A stretch of DNA of 37,351 bases from Kiritimatiellia bacterium (GCA_027858965.1 JAQIBS010000248.1:1-37351); one strand, 5' to 3'. Counted from the stretch's first letter, positions 1 to 6,833 are shown. Made by a program: numbers and translations. The notes: generated from the letters alone by a model not told the origin.

Positions 1-543
1 GGTTCTGGTTTTATTCCTAATGCCCGACGTGATAATTTCAATGACTCAAAAACTTATACTTTTTTAGAATCAAAATTAAAAAAACTATTTGCTTCTTTAG
101 GAAACCTAACAACAACATCCTCAAAGCTACATAACCGAAAAAAAGATATTTTAGCATACAAAGATACTGCTGCTAAATTTGAAATCCAAAACCGTAGTGG
201 TGAATATACAGAGCGAGAGCTAGAGCTGCATAGGGAAACCCTTAAAATCTTAAAAGTGCAGGCACTCTCTTCTGCTAAACTGATAAAAGAGATTGAGGAT
301 AAAACAATCTGTGATCGCAAATTGCAACCAATATATAATTCGATCATTCATGATTTGGATGTAGCAATTGACGATAAAAAGATTGATTTCGACATAAGTA
401 AACATCCATATTCTATGCCTCTATCACAACTTGATTCTGAAAAGAAAAAATTACTGGAGGAAATTTTTGTTATTATTAAAGAAAACCTGCCTTTAGAAGA
501 GGCAGAAACGCTTATAAAAAAAATAGCTGACTGTTACAACTAA
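1..543 (+). CDS. Hsp90-like ATPase, C-terminal part (5' end outside window)
   Basis: The reading frame is open from base 1 to the TAA at 541-543, about 180 residues. It starts within the sequence GSGFIPNARRDNF. That IPNARR-x-x-F signature matches, from memory, the region after the middle domain of Hsp90/HtpG-like ATP-binding proteins (HATPase_c_3 type), where it ends the conserved core. The rest is lysine- and glutamate-rich and probably helical or coiled coil (KKLLEEIF, EEAETLIKK). The ATP-binding N-terminus would lie left of the window, so the assignment rests on one motif and the helical tail. Only 2 bases separate the stop from the next start, so the two genes are very probably co-translated and may act together. 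Base composition is visibly AT-rich compared with the region after 8.7 kb, which suggests horizontal acquisition. A different coiled-coil protein cannot be excluded. Confidence 0.55.
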   Translation, partial: GSGFIPNARRDNFNDSKTYTFLESKLKKLFASLGNLTTTSSKLHNRKKDILAYKDTAAKFEIQNRSGEYTERELELHRETLKILKVQALSSAKLIKEIEDKTICDRKLQPIYNSIIHDLDVAIDDKKIDFDISKHPYSMPLSQLDSEKKKLLEEIFVIIKENLPLEEAETLIKKIADCYN

Positions 544-545
544 GC

Positions 546-2483
546 ATGGCAAAAAGAAAACGAAATATATTGCTGGTTGAACCAGGATACAAAAACAAAT
601 ATCCACCCATTGGCTTGATGAAAATAGCCTCTTATCATAGAATTCTAGGTGATAATGTGACTTTCTATAAAGGGGATATAAGAGAATTCATCCTAACTCA
701 GTTAATTGATAAATGTGTTCATAAACTCACCGATTTGTATCCCAAAACAAATTGGTGTGAAAAGATCGAGTTTATTGGTAAATACATTAAGACAGGTCAG
801 TCTAAATATATTGACTTGATTCTGCCAAAATCTTCGGATGTAAATTCAGAATTAAGTAGAATGATTCCAGTATTAGCGGTATGGCTCAAAGATTTTTCAG
901 ATAGCTACAGAAAAAAACAGTACGTCTGCCTCCCAAAATGGGACAGAATATATATAACAACATTGTTTACATTTCATTGGAAAATAACGATCAAGACAAT
1001 CCAGGATGCAAAGAATCTTGTTACAAATATAAATAATATAAAAGTTGGCGGTGTTATGGCCACGGTTTTAGCTGGTGAGGTTAAAGAAGAAACGGGAATT
1101 GCCCCGCACGCAGGTTTGCTGGATAAGGCGGGTATATTTGATAATAATCGTATAATTATTGATGATATGCCGTTGGATTATTCAATTCTTGATGAAATTG
1201 AGTATAAATATCCTGAAAATGATGCTTATTATGGGTATATGACACGTGGATGCAAACGGAAGTGTTCGTTTTGCGCTGTTAAGGTGATTGAGCCTGAATT
1301 TAAGCACTATGTTTCTCTTAAAAATAAAATAGAGGAAACAAGGAAATTATACGGTGATCAAAGAAACCTTCTATTGTTAGATAACAATGTTCTTGCTTCA
1401 GATAAATTTTATGAAATAATTCAAGAAATAAAGGATTGCGGTTTTACAAAAGGAGCTAAATTTGTATCACCAAATCTTCTAGATATTGCTGTAACAAACC
1501 TGGGAAAAAGTGTAAACGACAAGGCTTATATAAATAAAGCATATGAATTACTTCACTATATGCTCAACAGATTAAAAGGAGAGAAACAGCAATTATTTTA
1601 TGATTTGCTCGATGAGTATAATTTGCTTAGCCTTCAAAAAACTACAAAAAGTAATATCATTGCTGTTTATCCGCATGTGAAAGAGGTCTTTGAAAAGTAT
1701 AGAAACAAAGCACAAAAATTGAGATATGTTGATTTCAATCAAGGGCTAGATGCACGGCTATTGATTGAAGATAAAATTAAAGCACTTAGTGAAATACCAA
1801 TAAGACCAATGCGTATAGCTTTTGACAGCATGAAATATGCTGAGATTTACAAGAGAGCCGTTCATTTAGCCGCAAAACATGGCATAAAGCATCTGTCTAA
1901 TTATTTGCTATACAATGAGAAAGATAGACCAGAAGAATTATATCAGAGGTTGGAGATTAATATACTACTTGCAGAAGAATTGAAAGTAAGCATATATTCT
2001 TTTCCGATGAAATTTCATCCAATTTGTGGCGTTCAACAATCAAATAGAACGTTTTTAGGAACACATTGGAATCGTAAATATGTAAGCGCAATACAAACAA
2101 TTTTAAATGCTACCAAAGGTCAGATAGGAACTGGAGTCAGTTATTTTTACAAAGCTTTTGGCAGGAATTTAGATGAATTTAGAGAAATCTTAATAATGCC
2201 TGAAACATTTATATTATATAGGTTTTTCTTTGAAGATATGGGATATACGCAGAAGTGGCGAGTTTCTCTTGGTAGGTTTGGCACAAAAAATAGGCAAAAA
2301 ATCATTGAGGTTGTAGAGAAAAATAAATTTGATGATTTTGATAAATCAGGTTTAACGCATTCAGTTATAAAATTTATTGAGACTTATTATTTAGTAAGCA
2401 GGTCGGTTATTGCTAATCCAAAATCTAAGTATTTTAAAGAAAAACAAGCTTATGATTTATTAAAACAAACAAATCTAAAATAA
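546..2483 (+). CDS. Radical SAM protein with N-terminal B12-binding-like domain
   Basis: This 645-aa protein has a radical SAM cluster motif C236-x3-C240-x2-C243 (CKRKCSFC), the ligands of a 4Fe-4S cluster that cleaves S-adenosylmethionine. The N-terminus (LLVEPGY, PPIGLMKIASY) resembles the cobalamin-binding-like Rossmann domain of B12-type radical SAM enzymes, although no DxHxxG cobalamin motif is visible. About 90 residues between 310 and 400 form a helical insertion before the later barrel strands (FNQGLDARLL, MRIAFDS). The C-terminal 150 residues (from about 495) match no domain I recognise. The substrate is unknown. The gene starts 2 bases after the stop of the Hsp90-like gene, so the pair is probably one operon. 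The AT-rich composition matches that gene. Confidence is high for the radical SAM class and low for any specific role. Confidence 0.85.
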   Translation: MAKRKRNILLVEPGYKNKYPPIGLMKIASYHRILGDNVTFYKGDIREFILTQLIDKCVHKLTDLYPKTNWCEKIEFIGKYIKTGQSKYIDLILPKSSDVNSELSRMIPVLAVWLKDFSDSYRKKQYVCLPKWDRIYITTLFTFHWKITIKTIQDAKNLVTNINNIKVGGVMATVLAGEVKEETGIAPHAGLLDKAGIFDNNRIIIDDMPLDYSILDEIEYKYPENDAYYGYMTRGCKRKCSFCAVKVIEPEFKHYVSLKNKIEETRKLYGDQRNLLLLDNNVLASDKFYEIIQEIKDCGFTKGAKFVSPNLLDIAVTNLGKSVNDKAYINKAYELLHYMLNRLKGEKQQLFYDLLDEYNLLSLQKTTKSNIIAVYPHVKEVFEKYRNKAQKLRYVDFNQGLDARLLIEDKIKALSEIPIRPMRIAFDSMKYAEIYKRAVHLAAKHGIKHLSNYLLYNEKDRPEELYQRLEINILLAEELKVSIYSFPMKFHPICGVQQSNRTFLGTHWNRKYVSAIQTILNATKGQIGTGVSYFYKAFGRNLDEFREILIMPETFILYRFFFEDMGYTQKWRVSLGRFGTKNRQKIIEVVEKNKFDDFDKSGLTHSVIKFIETYYLVSRSVIANPKSKYFKEKQAYDLLKQTNLK

Positions 2484-2620
2484 ATCTGATTAATGATTCG
2501 TTTATGTTGCGTGGCATAGGGGTCGTACTTCGACATTGGACATTACGTACTTTCTACACCATGCCCTCCAGCCGATCCCTTACCCTGTTATCCGATCAAG
2601 GGTATTTCCTGGTGTCGCGT
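2484..2620. other. Spacer with mobile-element-like sequence
   Basis: No credible gene lies here. The 10-mer TTATGTTGCG at 2502-2511, directly after the radical SAM gene, recurs in a cluster at the right edge of the window (37215-37342). A segment starting AGGGGTCGTACTTCGACATT near 2518 resembles the GGGTC-type sequences I recall from the flanks of REP-associated tyrosine transposases (RAYT). No transposase is present, so this is at most a remnant. Confidence 0.35.
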
Positions 2621-2845
2621 TTACAATACATGCTTGGCCAACACAGCCTGCAGGTCATATATGCTGACTTTCTTGTTGAATTTCTTTGAGATAGGTAATG
2701 GGTCACTACCCATCCAAATTTTCAATTCGGCATCTAAGTCAAAGCTGCTCGCTGTTTCTATACTGAACTTTGTTATCTTTCTGAGGGTAATGGGGTCGAA
2801 CGGGTATCGGGGTCGTGTATTGAAAAGTGACAAATGAAAATTCAC
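2621..2845 (-). pseudogene. Decayed partial copy of the bacterial PH-domain gene
   Basis: On the minus strand this frame encodes 74 residues. The last 50 or so are nearly identical to the C-terminus of the intact PH-domain gene at 2891-3265 (shared segments TKFSIETA, FDLDAELK, ISKKFNKKVSIYDL, AVLAKHVL). At DNA level 2621-2778 aligns without gaps to 2891-3048 at a constant offset of 270 bases, with roughly a dozen differences. The first 70 residues of the parent protein are missing. They are replaced from about 2783 by repeat sequence (GAGGGTAATGGGGTCG), which supplies a spurious start. Substitutions such as G to S and H to Q are mild, so the duplication looks fairly recent or the copy was under selection for a time. 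It is probably non-functional because half of the fold is missing. Confidence 0.8.
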
Positions 2846-2876
2846 AGCACTTTGTTAAAGTGTAAACACGATCCCT
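2783..2876. repeat. Mobile-element-like repeat, copy 1
   Basis: The segment begins with the 16-mer GAGGGTAATGGGGTCG (2783-2798), which occurs again exactly at 6573-6588. It continues with GGGGTCGTGTATTGAAAAG and ACAAATG (2809-2836), close to 6582-6609. An imperfect inverse of the GGGGTCGTGT end, ACACGATCCC, lies at 2867-2876, so 2809-2876 is bounded by short inverted repeats. It sits at the exact breakpoint of the truncated PH-gene copy. Confidence 0.5.
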
Positions 2877-2890
2877 CGGCAATCCTATTA

Positions 2891-3265
2891 TTACAATACA
2901 TGCTTGGCCAATACAGCATGTAAGTCATATATGCTGACTTTCTTGTTGAATTTCTTTGAGATAGGTGATGGGTCACTACCTACCCACATTTTCAATTCAG
3001 CATCTAAGTCAAAGCTGCCCGCTGTTTCTATGCTGAACTTTGTTACCTTCCCATAGGGAATAGATAAATACTCTGTTTTCTTCCCCGTAATTCCCTGGAC
3101 ATTCACAAGAATTAAACGCTTGTTTGTGAAAACAAATGTATCTCGAATGACCTGGAATCCTACTTCAAATTCTTCATTTTCTGTTAAAAGCTGGCTGTAC
3201 TTTTTCCCTAATGTAGCACTATCAACCGTGCATGCATTACCTAATACTCCCGACATCAGACCCAT
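2891..3265 (-). CDS. Bacterial PH-domain protein (bPH_1 / YvbH-like)
   Basis: This 124-aa protein spans the whole length typical of stand-alone bPH_1 proteins (MGLMSGVLGN at the start, then VFTNKRLILVNVQG, IPYGKVTKFSIETAG, FDLDAELKMWVG and a C-terminal helix ending AVLAKHVL). The fold is a pleckstrin-homology-like beta barrel capped by a helix. In bacteria these proteins are small oligomerising factors whose ligand is mostly unknown. There is no signal peptide or membrane segment, so it should be cytoplasmic. It lies 45 bases downstream of the KGGVGR ATPase gene on the same strand with a purine-rich ribosome-binding region (AAAAAGGAGT) before the ATG, so it is probably the last gene of the four-gene unit. 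A truncated duplicate follows directly downstream. Confidence 0.88.
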   Translation of the reverse strand: MGLMSGVLGNACTVDSATLGKKYSQLLTENEEFEVGFQVIRDTFVFTNKRLILVNVQGITGKKTEYLSIPYGKVTKFSIETAGSFDLDAELKMWVGSDPSPISKKFNKKVSIYDLHAVLAKHVL

Positions 3266-3284
3266 TTTTTACTCCTTTTTATTT

Positions 3285-3305
3285 TCGACGATCCCTATAC
3301 CCGTT
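3285..3305. repeat. Inverted near-copy of the 2799-2819 repeat end
   Basis: The reverse complement of 3285-3305 matches 2799-2819 at 17 of 21 positions, including an exact AACGGGTAT. The two sites flank the intact PH gene and part of its duplicate in opposite orientations. The copy sits in the 45-base gap between the KGGVGR and PH genes, so the PH gene may have been moved or duplicated together with this repeat. Confidence 0.4.
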
Positions 3306-3310
3306 TCTGC

Positions 3311-4981
3311 TCAATCTTCTTTTAGTGGCTCAGAATCTTGCAATTTCATTCCATCCCAAAGTTCACCGCGGTTCAGGGCTTCCTGCATTTCGTTGTTTTC
3401 ATTAAAAAACACCGATACTGGTACATAAGTATAGGTTTTCACTGAGAAAACATCGTCGGCACTTCCAAGCAACATTGCAGCATCATGCGCTTTTGCGAGT
3501 GTCATTTTAGCGCGATTAATGTCACCCGTTACAGCGTAGGCGATATGTATAGTCTGTAAACGATTAGCCTGTTCTGGTGGCGAGATGTTCGACATTTCAC
3601 CATTTTGTCCGAAAAGTTTGATCACTGTTTTCCAAAGGGATATGTCCGGCGCACCCTCTGCACGACGACGAGACTCAGCAAAGTTAAAAGTTGTTAACAT
3701 AAGCCAAGGAGTGGGTCTATTCATTTTCAGAATCAATTCAAGGGCCAATTTGAAAGCGTTGGCAGCGATGTCGGGCTTAGATGCTGTAAGTGCAACAGTT
3801 CCCATGTCATACTGGATGTTAAACAACTCTATTGTTGATAGACGTTTTTTTGCAGCGATCGCCGCTTCGCAGAGAGACAACGCCTTATTGTGATCGCATT
3901 CATTTTGGTAATGCTTCAATAGCCAGTTGAACGACTTGATATGCGCGGGGTTTATATTGAGCGCCTTTTCTGCAAATCCGACGGCCGATGCACGATTATT
4001 GAGAGCGAGCTGAAGACGAGACGAGAGATAAAGACCCTCTGCTCTTTCGGGAAAATCTGATGTTAATACCGTAAAAAGTTTCTTCATTCGCTCGATATCG
4101 CTGGATGAAATTGCGCTCTCAACTTCCTGCGTCAGGAGATCAATGCCGTTACGGTTGTATACAATTATTTGTTTTAAAAGGTTCTGGTAGTCTTCCACGA
4201 GCGATGACTGTGGGCCCCTGTCATGCAACGTAAAAAGTCTTTCGTGAAAGGCTGCTGAAGATGAGTATCTGATGATTGATTCAATTTCTGTGCCAATCTC
4301 TTTTTTTGCTACTTCGAGTCGCTCCGAAACTAAATCTTTCTTGCCAATCGGCATATTTGGAACTGGCGAGGCAACATAATAAATCTGAGGTATACGTCCA
4401 CTATCAGTCTCGCGTACGGTCTTGGCAACCGCTGCTATCCCTTTGATGTTCTGGTCATTCAATCCAAACAACATGACAACAAGGTCAGGAAGGTGTAATG
4501 TGCAGATGCCACCAACATCAGTAAGCCCTGTTCGAGAATCGACAAGAACATAATCCGGCTTGAAGCGGCGGGCAATGGCAGCTTTCCAGTTCTCCACAAA
4601 AGCAGTGCCCAATCCGTTTTCGTACATTTCGACCCAATTAATACCCGCCCGAGAGCGGTTATAGAATGTATCTTTGGTGCCGGCCGGCATAATCCAAAGA
4701 TCGCCGGAAGGCGCATCCTTCAAATGGCAGTGATGGATGAATTTGTCTATTTTAGGGGCTTCCCCTGTCTGCAGAAATTGTGTTGTGTACTCGACAACAC
4801 CCGGCTTGCCTCCGATACAGGAAAACTCATCGAAGCTATCCAGTCCGGGTGCTTCCAAGTCAAAGTCGATCAGGACCACTCGCCGTCCATTCTTAACCAA
4901 TAGAGCGGCGATGTTTGCGAGTGCAAGAGAGCGGCCGACACCGCCCTTGTACGAATAGAAGGTTATCCAAAAAGGTTTCAT
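3311..4981 (-). CDS. KGGVGR-variant P-loop ATPase with TPR-like C-terminal half
   Basis: This 556-aa protein belongs to the MinD/ParA-like SIMIBI ATPases. The deviant Walker A is YKGGVGRSLAL (residues 11-21): the signature lysine K12 is kept, but the usual second P-loop lysine is R17, the hallmark of the KGGVGR subfamily. The A' region VVLIDFDLEAPG (35-46) carries D39 and D41, and the switch/Walker B-like element is YVLVDSRTGLTD (144-155). From about residue 285 to 530 the protein is made of helical pairs with TPR-like spacing (SRLQLALNNRASAV, EKALNINPAHIKSF, ALSLCEAAIAAKK), suggesting a protein-binding scaffold. Family members are often found in conflict or defence neighbourhoods, fused to effector or adaptor domains. 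Here no effector is fused, so partners may be encoded separately. The gene starts 2 bases after the upstream HTH gene ends. Confidence 0.88.
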   Translation of the reverse strand: MKPFWITFYSYKGGVGRSLALANIAALLVKNGRRVVLIDFDLEAPGLDSFDEFSCIGGKPGVVEYTTQFLQTGEAPKIDKFIHHCHLKDAPSGDLWIMPAGTKDTFYNRSRAGINWVEMYENGLGTAFVENWKAAIARRFKPDYVLVDSRTGLTDVGGICTLHLPDLVVMLFGLNDQNIKGIAAVAKTVRETDSGRIPQIYYVASPVPNMPIGKKDLVSERLEVAKKEIGTEIESIIRYSSSAAFHERLFTLHDRGPQSSLVEDYQNLLKQIIVYNRNGIDLLTQEVESAISSSDIERMKKLFTVLTSDFPERAEGLYLSSRLQLALNNRASAVGFAEKALNINPAHIKSFNWLLKHYQNECDHNKALSLCEAAIAAKKRLSTIELFNIQYDMGTVALTASKPDIAANAFKLALELILKMNRPTPWLMLTTFNFAESRRRAEGAPDISLWKTVIKLFGQNGEMSNISPPEQANRLQTIHIAYAVTGDINRAKMTLAKAHDAAMLLGSADDVFSVKTYTYVPVSVFFNENNEMQEALNRGELWDGMKLQDSEPLKED

Positions 4982-4983
4982 TG

Positions 4984-5559
4984 TTATCCGAAGTTGACTT
5001 TTGAAAAGCTGATTGCAGGGTTGAAAGGGGGATGAGTCGTGTTGGCATTTGTGTCTGTTAGCGCCAAATCCGGAAAGCTTTTTTCGAAATTAGCCTGAGG
5101 TGAAAGGGTCGCGGTCGCTTTTTCATGACGCCAACCGCCGTCGCGCAACCACTTGAATGCAAAAGGAAACTTTCCGAGAATACGGATATAGCAGCACATG
5201 GAGCGGCTGGGGTATTGGGAGCCCTTCTCCCATCGATGATAGGTTCTCCCGCCGAGTCCAAGTATTTCGCTCATTTCGGTCTGATCAACGCCAAGACGCT
5301 TACGAATCTCTTCCAATTGGGTGGGAGTGAGTTGTTCGGTCTCCTGGGCCAAGGCTTGATCAATGTAGCGGCTCGATTCTGACGGGAAGAGCATTTCATT
5401 GCACTCATCACATTTTTCAACCCAGACGCCAGCGATAACGATCTCTGGCTCCTCGGGTGATATCACGCGATGGTCGGCTTGGCACAACACCAACCGGCCT
5501 TTCGCGCAGAAAGGACACTTCTCGCCTTCCATTGTAGTTGTTGGCTTTTTCTGGGTCAT
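4984..5559 (-). CDS. MqsA/YgiT-type zinc-finger HTH protein (antitoxin-like regulator)
   Basis: This 191-aa protein starts with a YgiT-type zinc ribbon: C15-P-F-C18 and C50-D-E-C53 should bind one zinc ion. An Xre-type helix-turn-helix follows (LTPTQLEEIRKRLGVDQTEM and the recognition segment GRTYHRWEKGSQYPSR, about 77-122). This is the architecture of MqsA, which binds a toxin through the zinc domain and DNA through the HTH. Classical MqsA is about 130 residues. Here about 65 extra residues (from GKFPFAFKW on) end in a low-complexity Thr/Asn/Pro tail, possibly a tether to another component. Its ATG overlaps the stop of the upstream gene (ATGA) and its stop lies 2 bases before the ATPase gene, so it is embedded in the operon and probably autoregulates it, perhaps through the palindrome at 5947-5960. 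It could be a plain regulator rather than an antitoxin. Confidence 0.85.
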   Translation of the reverse strand: MTQKKPTTTMEGEKCPFCAKGRLVLCQADHRVISPEEPEIVIAGVWVEKCDECNEMLFPSESSRYIDQALAQETEQLTPTQLEEIRKRLGVDQTEMSEILGLGGRTYHRWEKGSQYPSRSMCCYIRILGKFPFAFKWLRDGGWRHEKATATLSPQANFEKSFPDLALTDTNANTTHPPFNPAISFSKVNFG

Positions 5560-5927
5560 TGCGGTAGCCTCTGCACGGTGGTGTGCTCGTGAGCGTTTAG
5601 GATGACAAAGACGCCCTCGGTGAGAATCATCTCGACGTATATGTCTTTGTTTTCAAAAAGGGTAACATTGGCTTGGAGGTTAGACTCCAATAGCTTAGTG
5701 TTGTCAGTAGGATCAAATTTACGGAATACTTTTCGTCCCATTTCTATGTGTTCGCGCACAGCTTTCCGTAAGGTTTCAATACCAATCTTCCAGTAGGCGA
5801 GATTGCCTTGGGCGCTAGATCCGAGACGAATCTTATCCCACTTACAGGCTCGCCTGACCCTTTCGATCTGGTCCGTATCCGCTTCAGGTGGAAGCTGATT
5901 GCTGTGTGATGTTTGATATTCTTTCAT
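5556..5927 (-). CDS. Unrecognised 123-aa protein, first gene of the four-gene unit
   Basis: I do not recognise this family. The protein is soluble with no signal peptide. The N-terminal third is charged (MKEYQTSHSNQLPPEADTD). A helical middle (LRKAVREHIEMGRKVFRKF) precedes a probable beta-rich end (ANVTLFENKDIYVEMIL, GVFVILNAHEHTT). By position (upstream of an MqsA-type gene with a 4-base ATGA overlap) it could be the toxin of a toxin-antitoxin pair, but it does not resemble MqsR in length or sequence. An equally possible reading is a small effector or adaptor for the KGGVGR ATPase. The ATG at 5927 is followed by an uninterrupted frame. Its ribosome-binding site is weak, and a perfect palindrome lies about 20-33 bases upstream. 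Confidence 0.7.
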   Translation of the reverse strand: MKEYQTSHSNQLPPEADTDQIERVRRACKWDKIRLGSSAQGNLAYWKIGIETLRKAVREHIEMGRKVFRKFDPTDNTKLLESNLQANVTLFENKDIYVEMILTEGVFVILNAHEHTTVQRLPQ

Positions 5928-5946
5928 AATCGTTTCTGCTGGTCAA

Positions 5947-5960
5947 GTGCTAATTAGCAC
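5947..5960. promoter_or_regulatory. Perfect 14-bp palindrome upstream of the four-gene unit (candidate operator)
   Basis: GTGCTAATTAGCAC is self-complementary over all 14 bases and lies about 20-33 bases before the start of the first gene on the minus strand. Its centre TAATTA could also form part of a -10 region. A short palindrome here fits autoregulation by the MqsA-like HTH protein of the same operon. That link is inferred. Confidence 0.45.
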
Positions 5961-6293
5961 AAAAGAAATGGTTTGGACAGACCACCTAACCTTAAATTTC
6001 TGACATATGACTGATGTTGCCTGTATCGGATGCTCAAACCGTCAGATTTGGTTGATTTCAAAATCTAACAGCATATGCGATAGTCTAGTCATAGTAATTA
6101 GGTCGGTTTGGATTGTCAAGCGGTGTTATGTATTAATTTTTAATATTTTACTTAGTTGGCCCTTTTGTAACGCTGGCAACCAGGGTGCAATCCAAGGGGC
6201 GTCGAGGGGCATCGGGGCCGTATCACGATCGCGCCCCCACGATTGTCCCACGCCACGCTTCGCGCGCCGGGAACAATACGTTGGAGCACCTGT

Positions 6294-6351
6294 CACATAA
6301 CCACGAACAAGTTCGCTTATTATGAGCCCAGTCGCTCAACTGGGCGTTATG
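6294..6351. repeat. Possible integron attC-like recombination site
   Basis: The segment ends in GCGTTATGC, matching the R' box consensus (GTTRRRY), and begins with ACATAAC, complementary to it at 6 of 7 positions (R''-like). Inside is a strong hairpin, GCCCAGT/ACTGGGC with a six-base loop, at 6326-6345. The spacing between the left-hand boxes is longer than in a classical attC and the right-hand boxes are adjacent, so the site is atypical. Toxin-antitoxin-type ORFs downstream fit a cassette context. No integrase gene is in the window. Confidence 0.3.
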
Positions 6352-6365
6352 CATGAAAAATATAC

Positions 6366-6393
6366 TTGTGAGCAATCATGGGTATGATATCAT
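6366..6393 (+). promoter_or_regulatory. Candidate promoter and palindrome for the 6400 ORF
   Basis: TTGTGA (6366-6371) and TATCAT (6388-6393) are separated by 16 bases. The -10 lies inside the perfect palindrome ATGATATCAT (6384-6393), a plausible autoregulatory operator. Transcription would start almost at the ATG (6400), and no ribosome-binding site is visible, so a leaderless mRNA is possible. Confidence 0.4.
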
Positions 6394-6399
6394 TTTTAT

Positions 6400-6603
6400 A
6401 TGACTACAAAAGAAATAGTGATTAACACCATTCAATCCTTGCCGGATGATTCCACATGGGATTCCATACAGGAACGGATCAATTTCATGGCTGGTGTCCG
6501 TAAAGGCCTTCGGGAGCTGGATGAAGGAAAAGGTATCCCTCATAATCAGGTGAAGAAGGATTTTGAAAAATGGAGGGTAATGGGGTCGTGCATTGAAATA
6601 TAA
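6400..6603 (+). pseudogene. Antitoxin-like ORF with disrupted C-terminus
   Basis: The 67-aa product matches the small addiction-module antitoxins that accompany RelE/ParE-type toxins (MTTKEIVINTIQSLPDDSTW, ERINFMAGVRKGLRELDEGK, IPHNQVKKDFEKW). In such proteins a few residues ending in a hydrophobic-basic tail normally follow. Here the frame runs from EKW directly into repeat sequence starting at 6573 and ends as VMGSCIEI. The native C-terminus is therefore lost or replaced, and no toxin gene follows. The ORF may still be expressed, but as part of a toxin-antitoxin pair it is broken. Confidence 0.65.
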
Positions 6604-6609
6604 CAAATG
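6573..6609. repeat. Mobile-element-like repeat, copy 2
   Basis: GAGGGTAATGGGGTCG (6573-6588) is identical to 2783-2798. The following bases (TGCATTGAAATATAACAAATG) closely match 2816-2836. As in copy 1, it begins exactly where a neighbouring coding sequence is cut off. Confidence 0.5.
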
Positions 6610-6833
6610 GGTGTAAAACTCCAAAAATTGACCTCGTTTAGCTTATTCCTCCATGGATTAAGTGGAGAGAGAATTATGAATTGGTTGTCGAAAGGACATT
6701 ATGCTTGTAGAGCTTGCAGGACAGCCGCTGGCTGCTTGTCTACAACTCTTAACAAGGCTTTAGCTGGTCCATTTGGCTCTCGGCGTCCTTGTTCCCCGTT
6801 TTGAAGCGTGGATTTGTTTGGTGAATATGCTGG

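Larger units (their letters stand above)
5961..6399. other. Intergenic region between divergent units
   Basis: About 440 bases contain no credible gene. The part next to the minus-strand operon is AT-rich and carries loose copies of an ACCTAA/TTAGGT element (near 5980 and 6098). A sharply GC-rich block follows (about 6186-6290: GGGGCGTCGAGGGGC, CACGCTTCGCGCGCCGGG), which looks foreign to its surroundings and may be a remnant of an inserted element. The attC-like hairpin (6294-6351) and the promoter of the next ORF complete the region. Confidence 0.5.

Noticed and set aside
2504..2689. Small gene on the plus strand after the radical SAM gene
   Set aside because: No ribosome-binding site or family resemblance. 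It runs antisense into the PH-gene duplicate.
5556..5927. MqsR toxin
   Set aside because: The position fits, but length and sequence do not resemble MqsR, so no toxin name is given.
6607..6804. Small ORF after the antitoxin-like ORF
   Set aside because: The composition looks non-coding, there is no ribosome-binding site and it begins inside repeat sequence.
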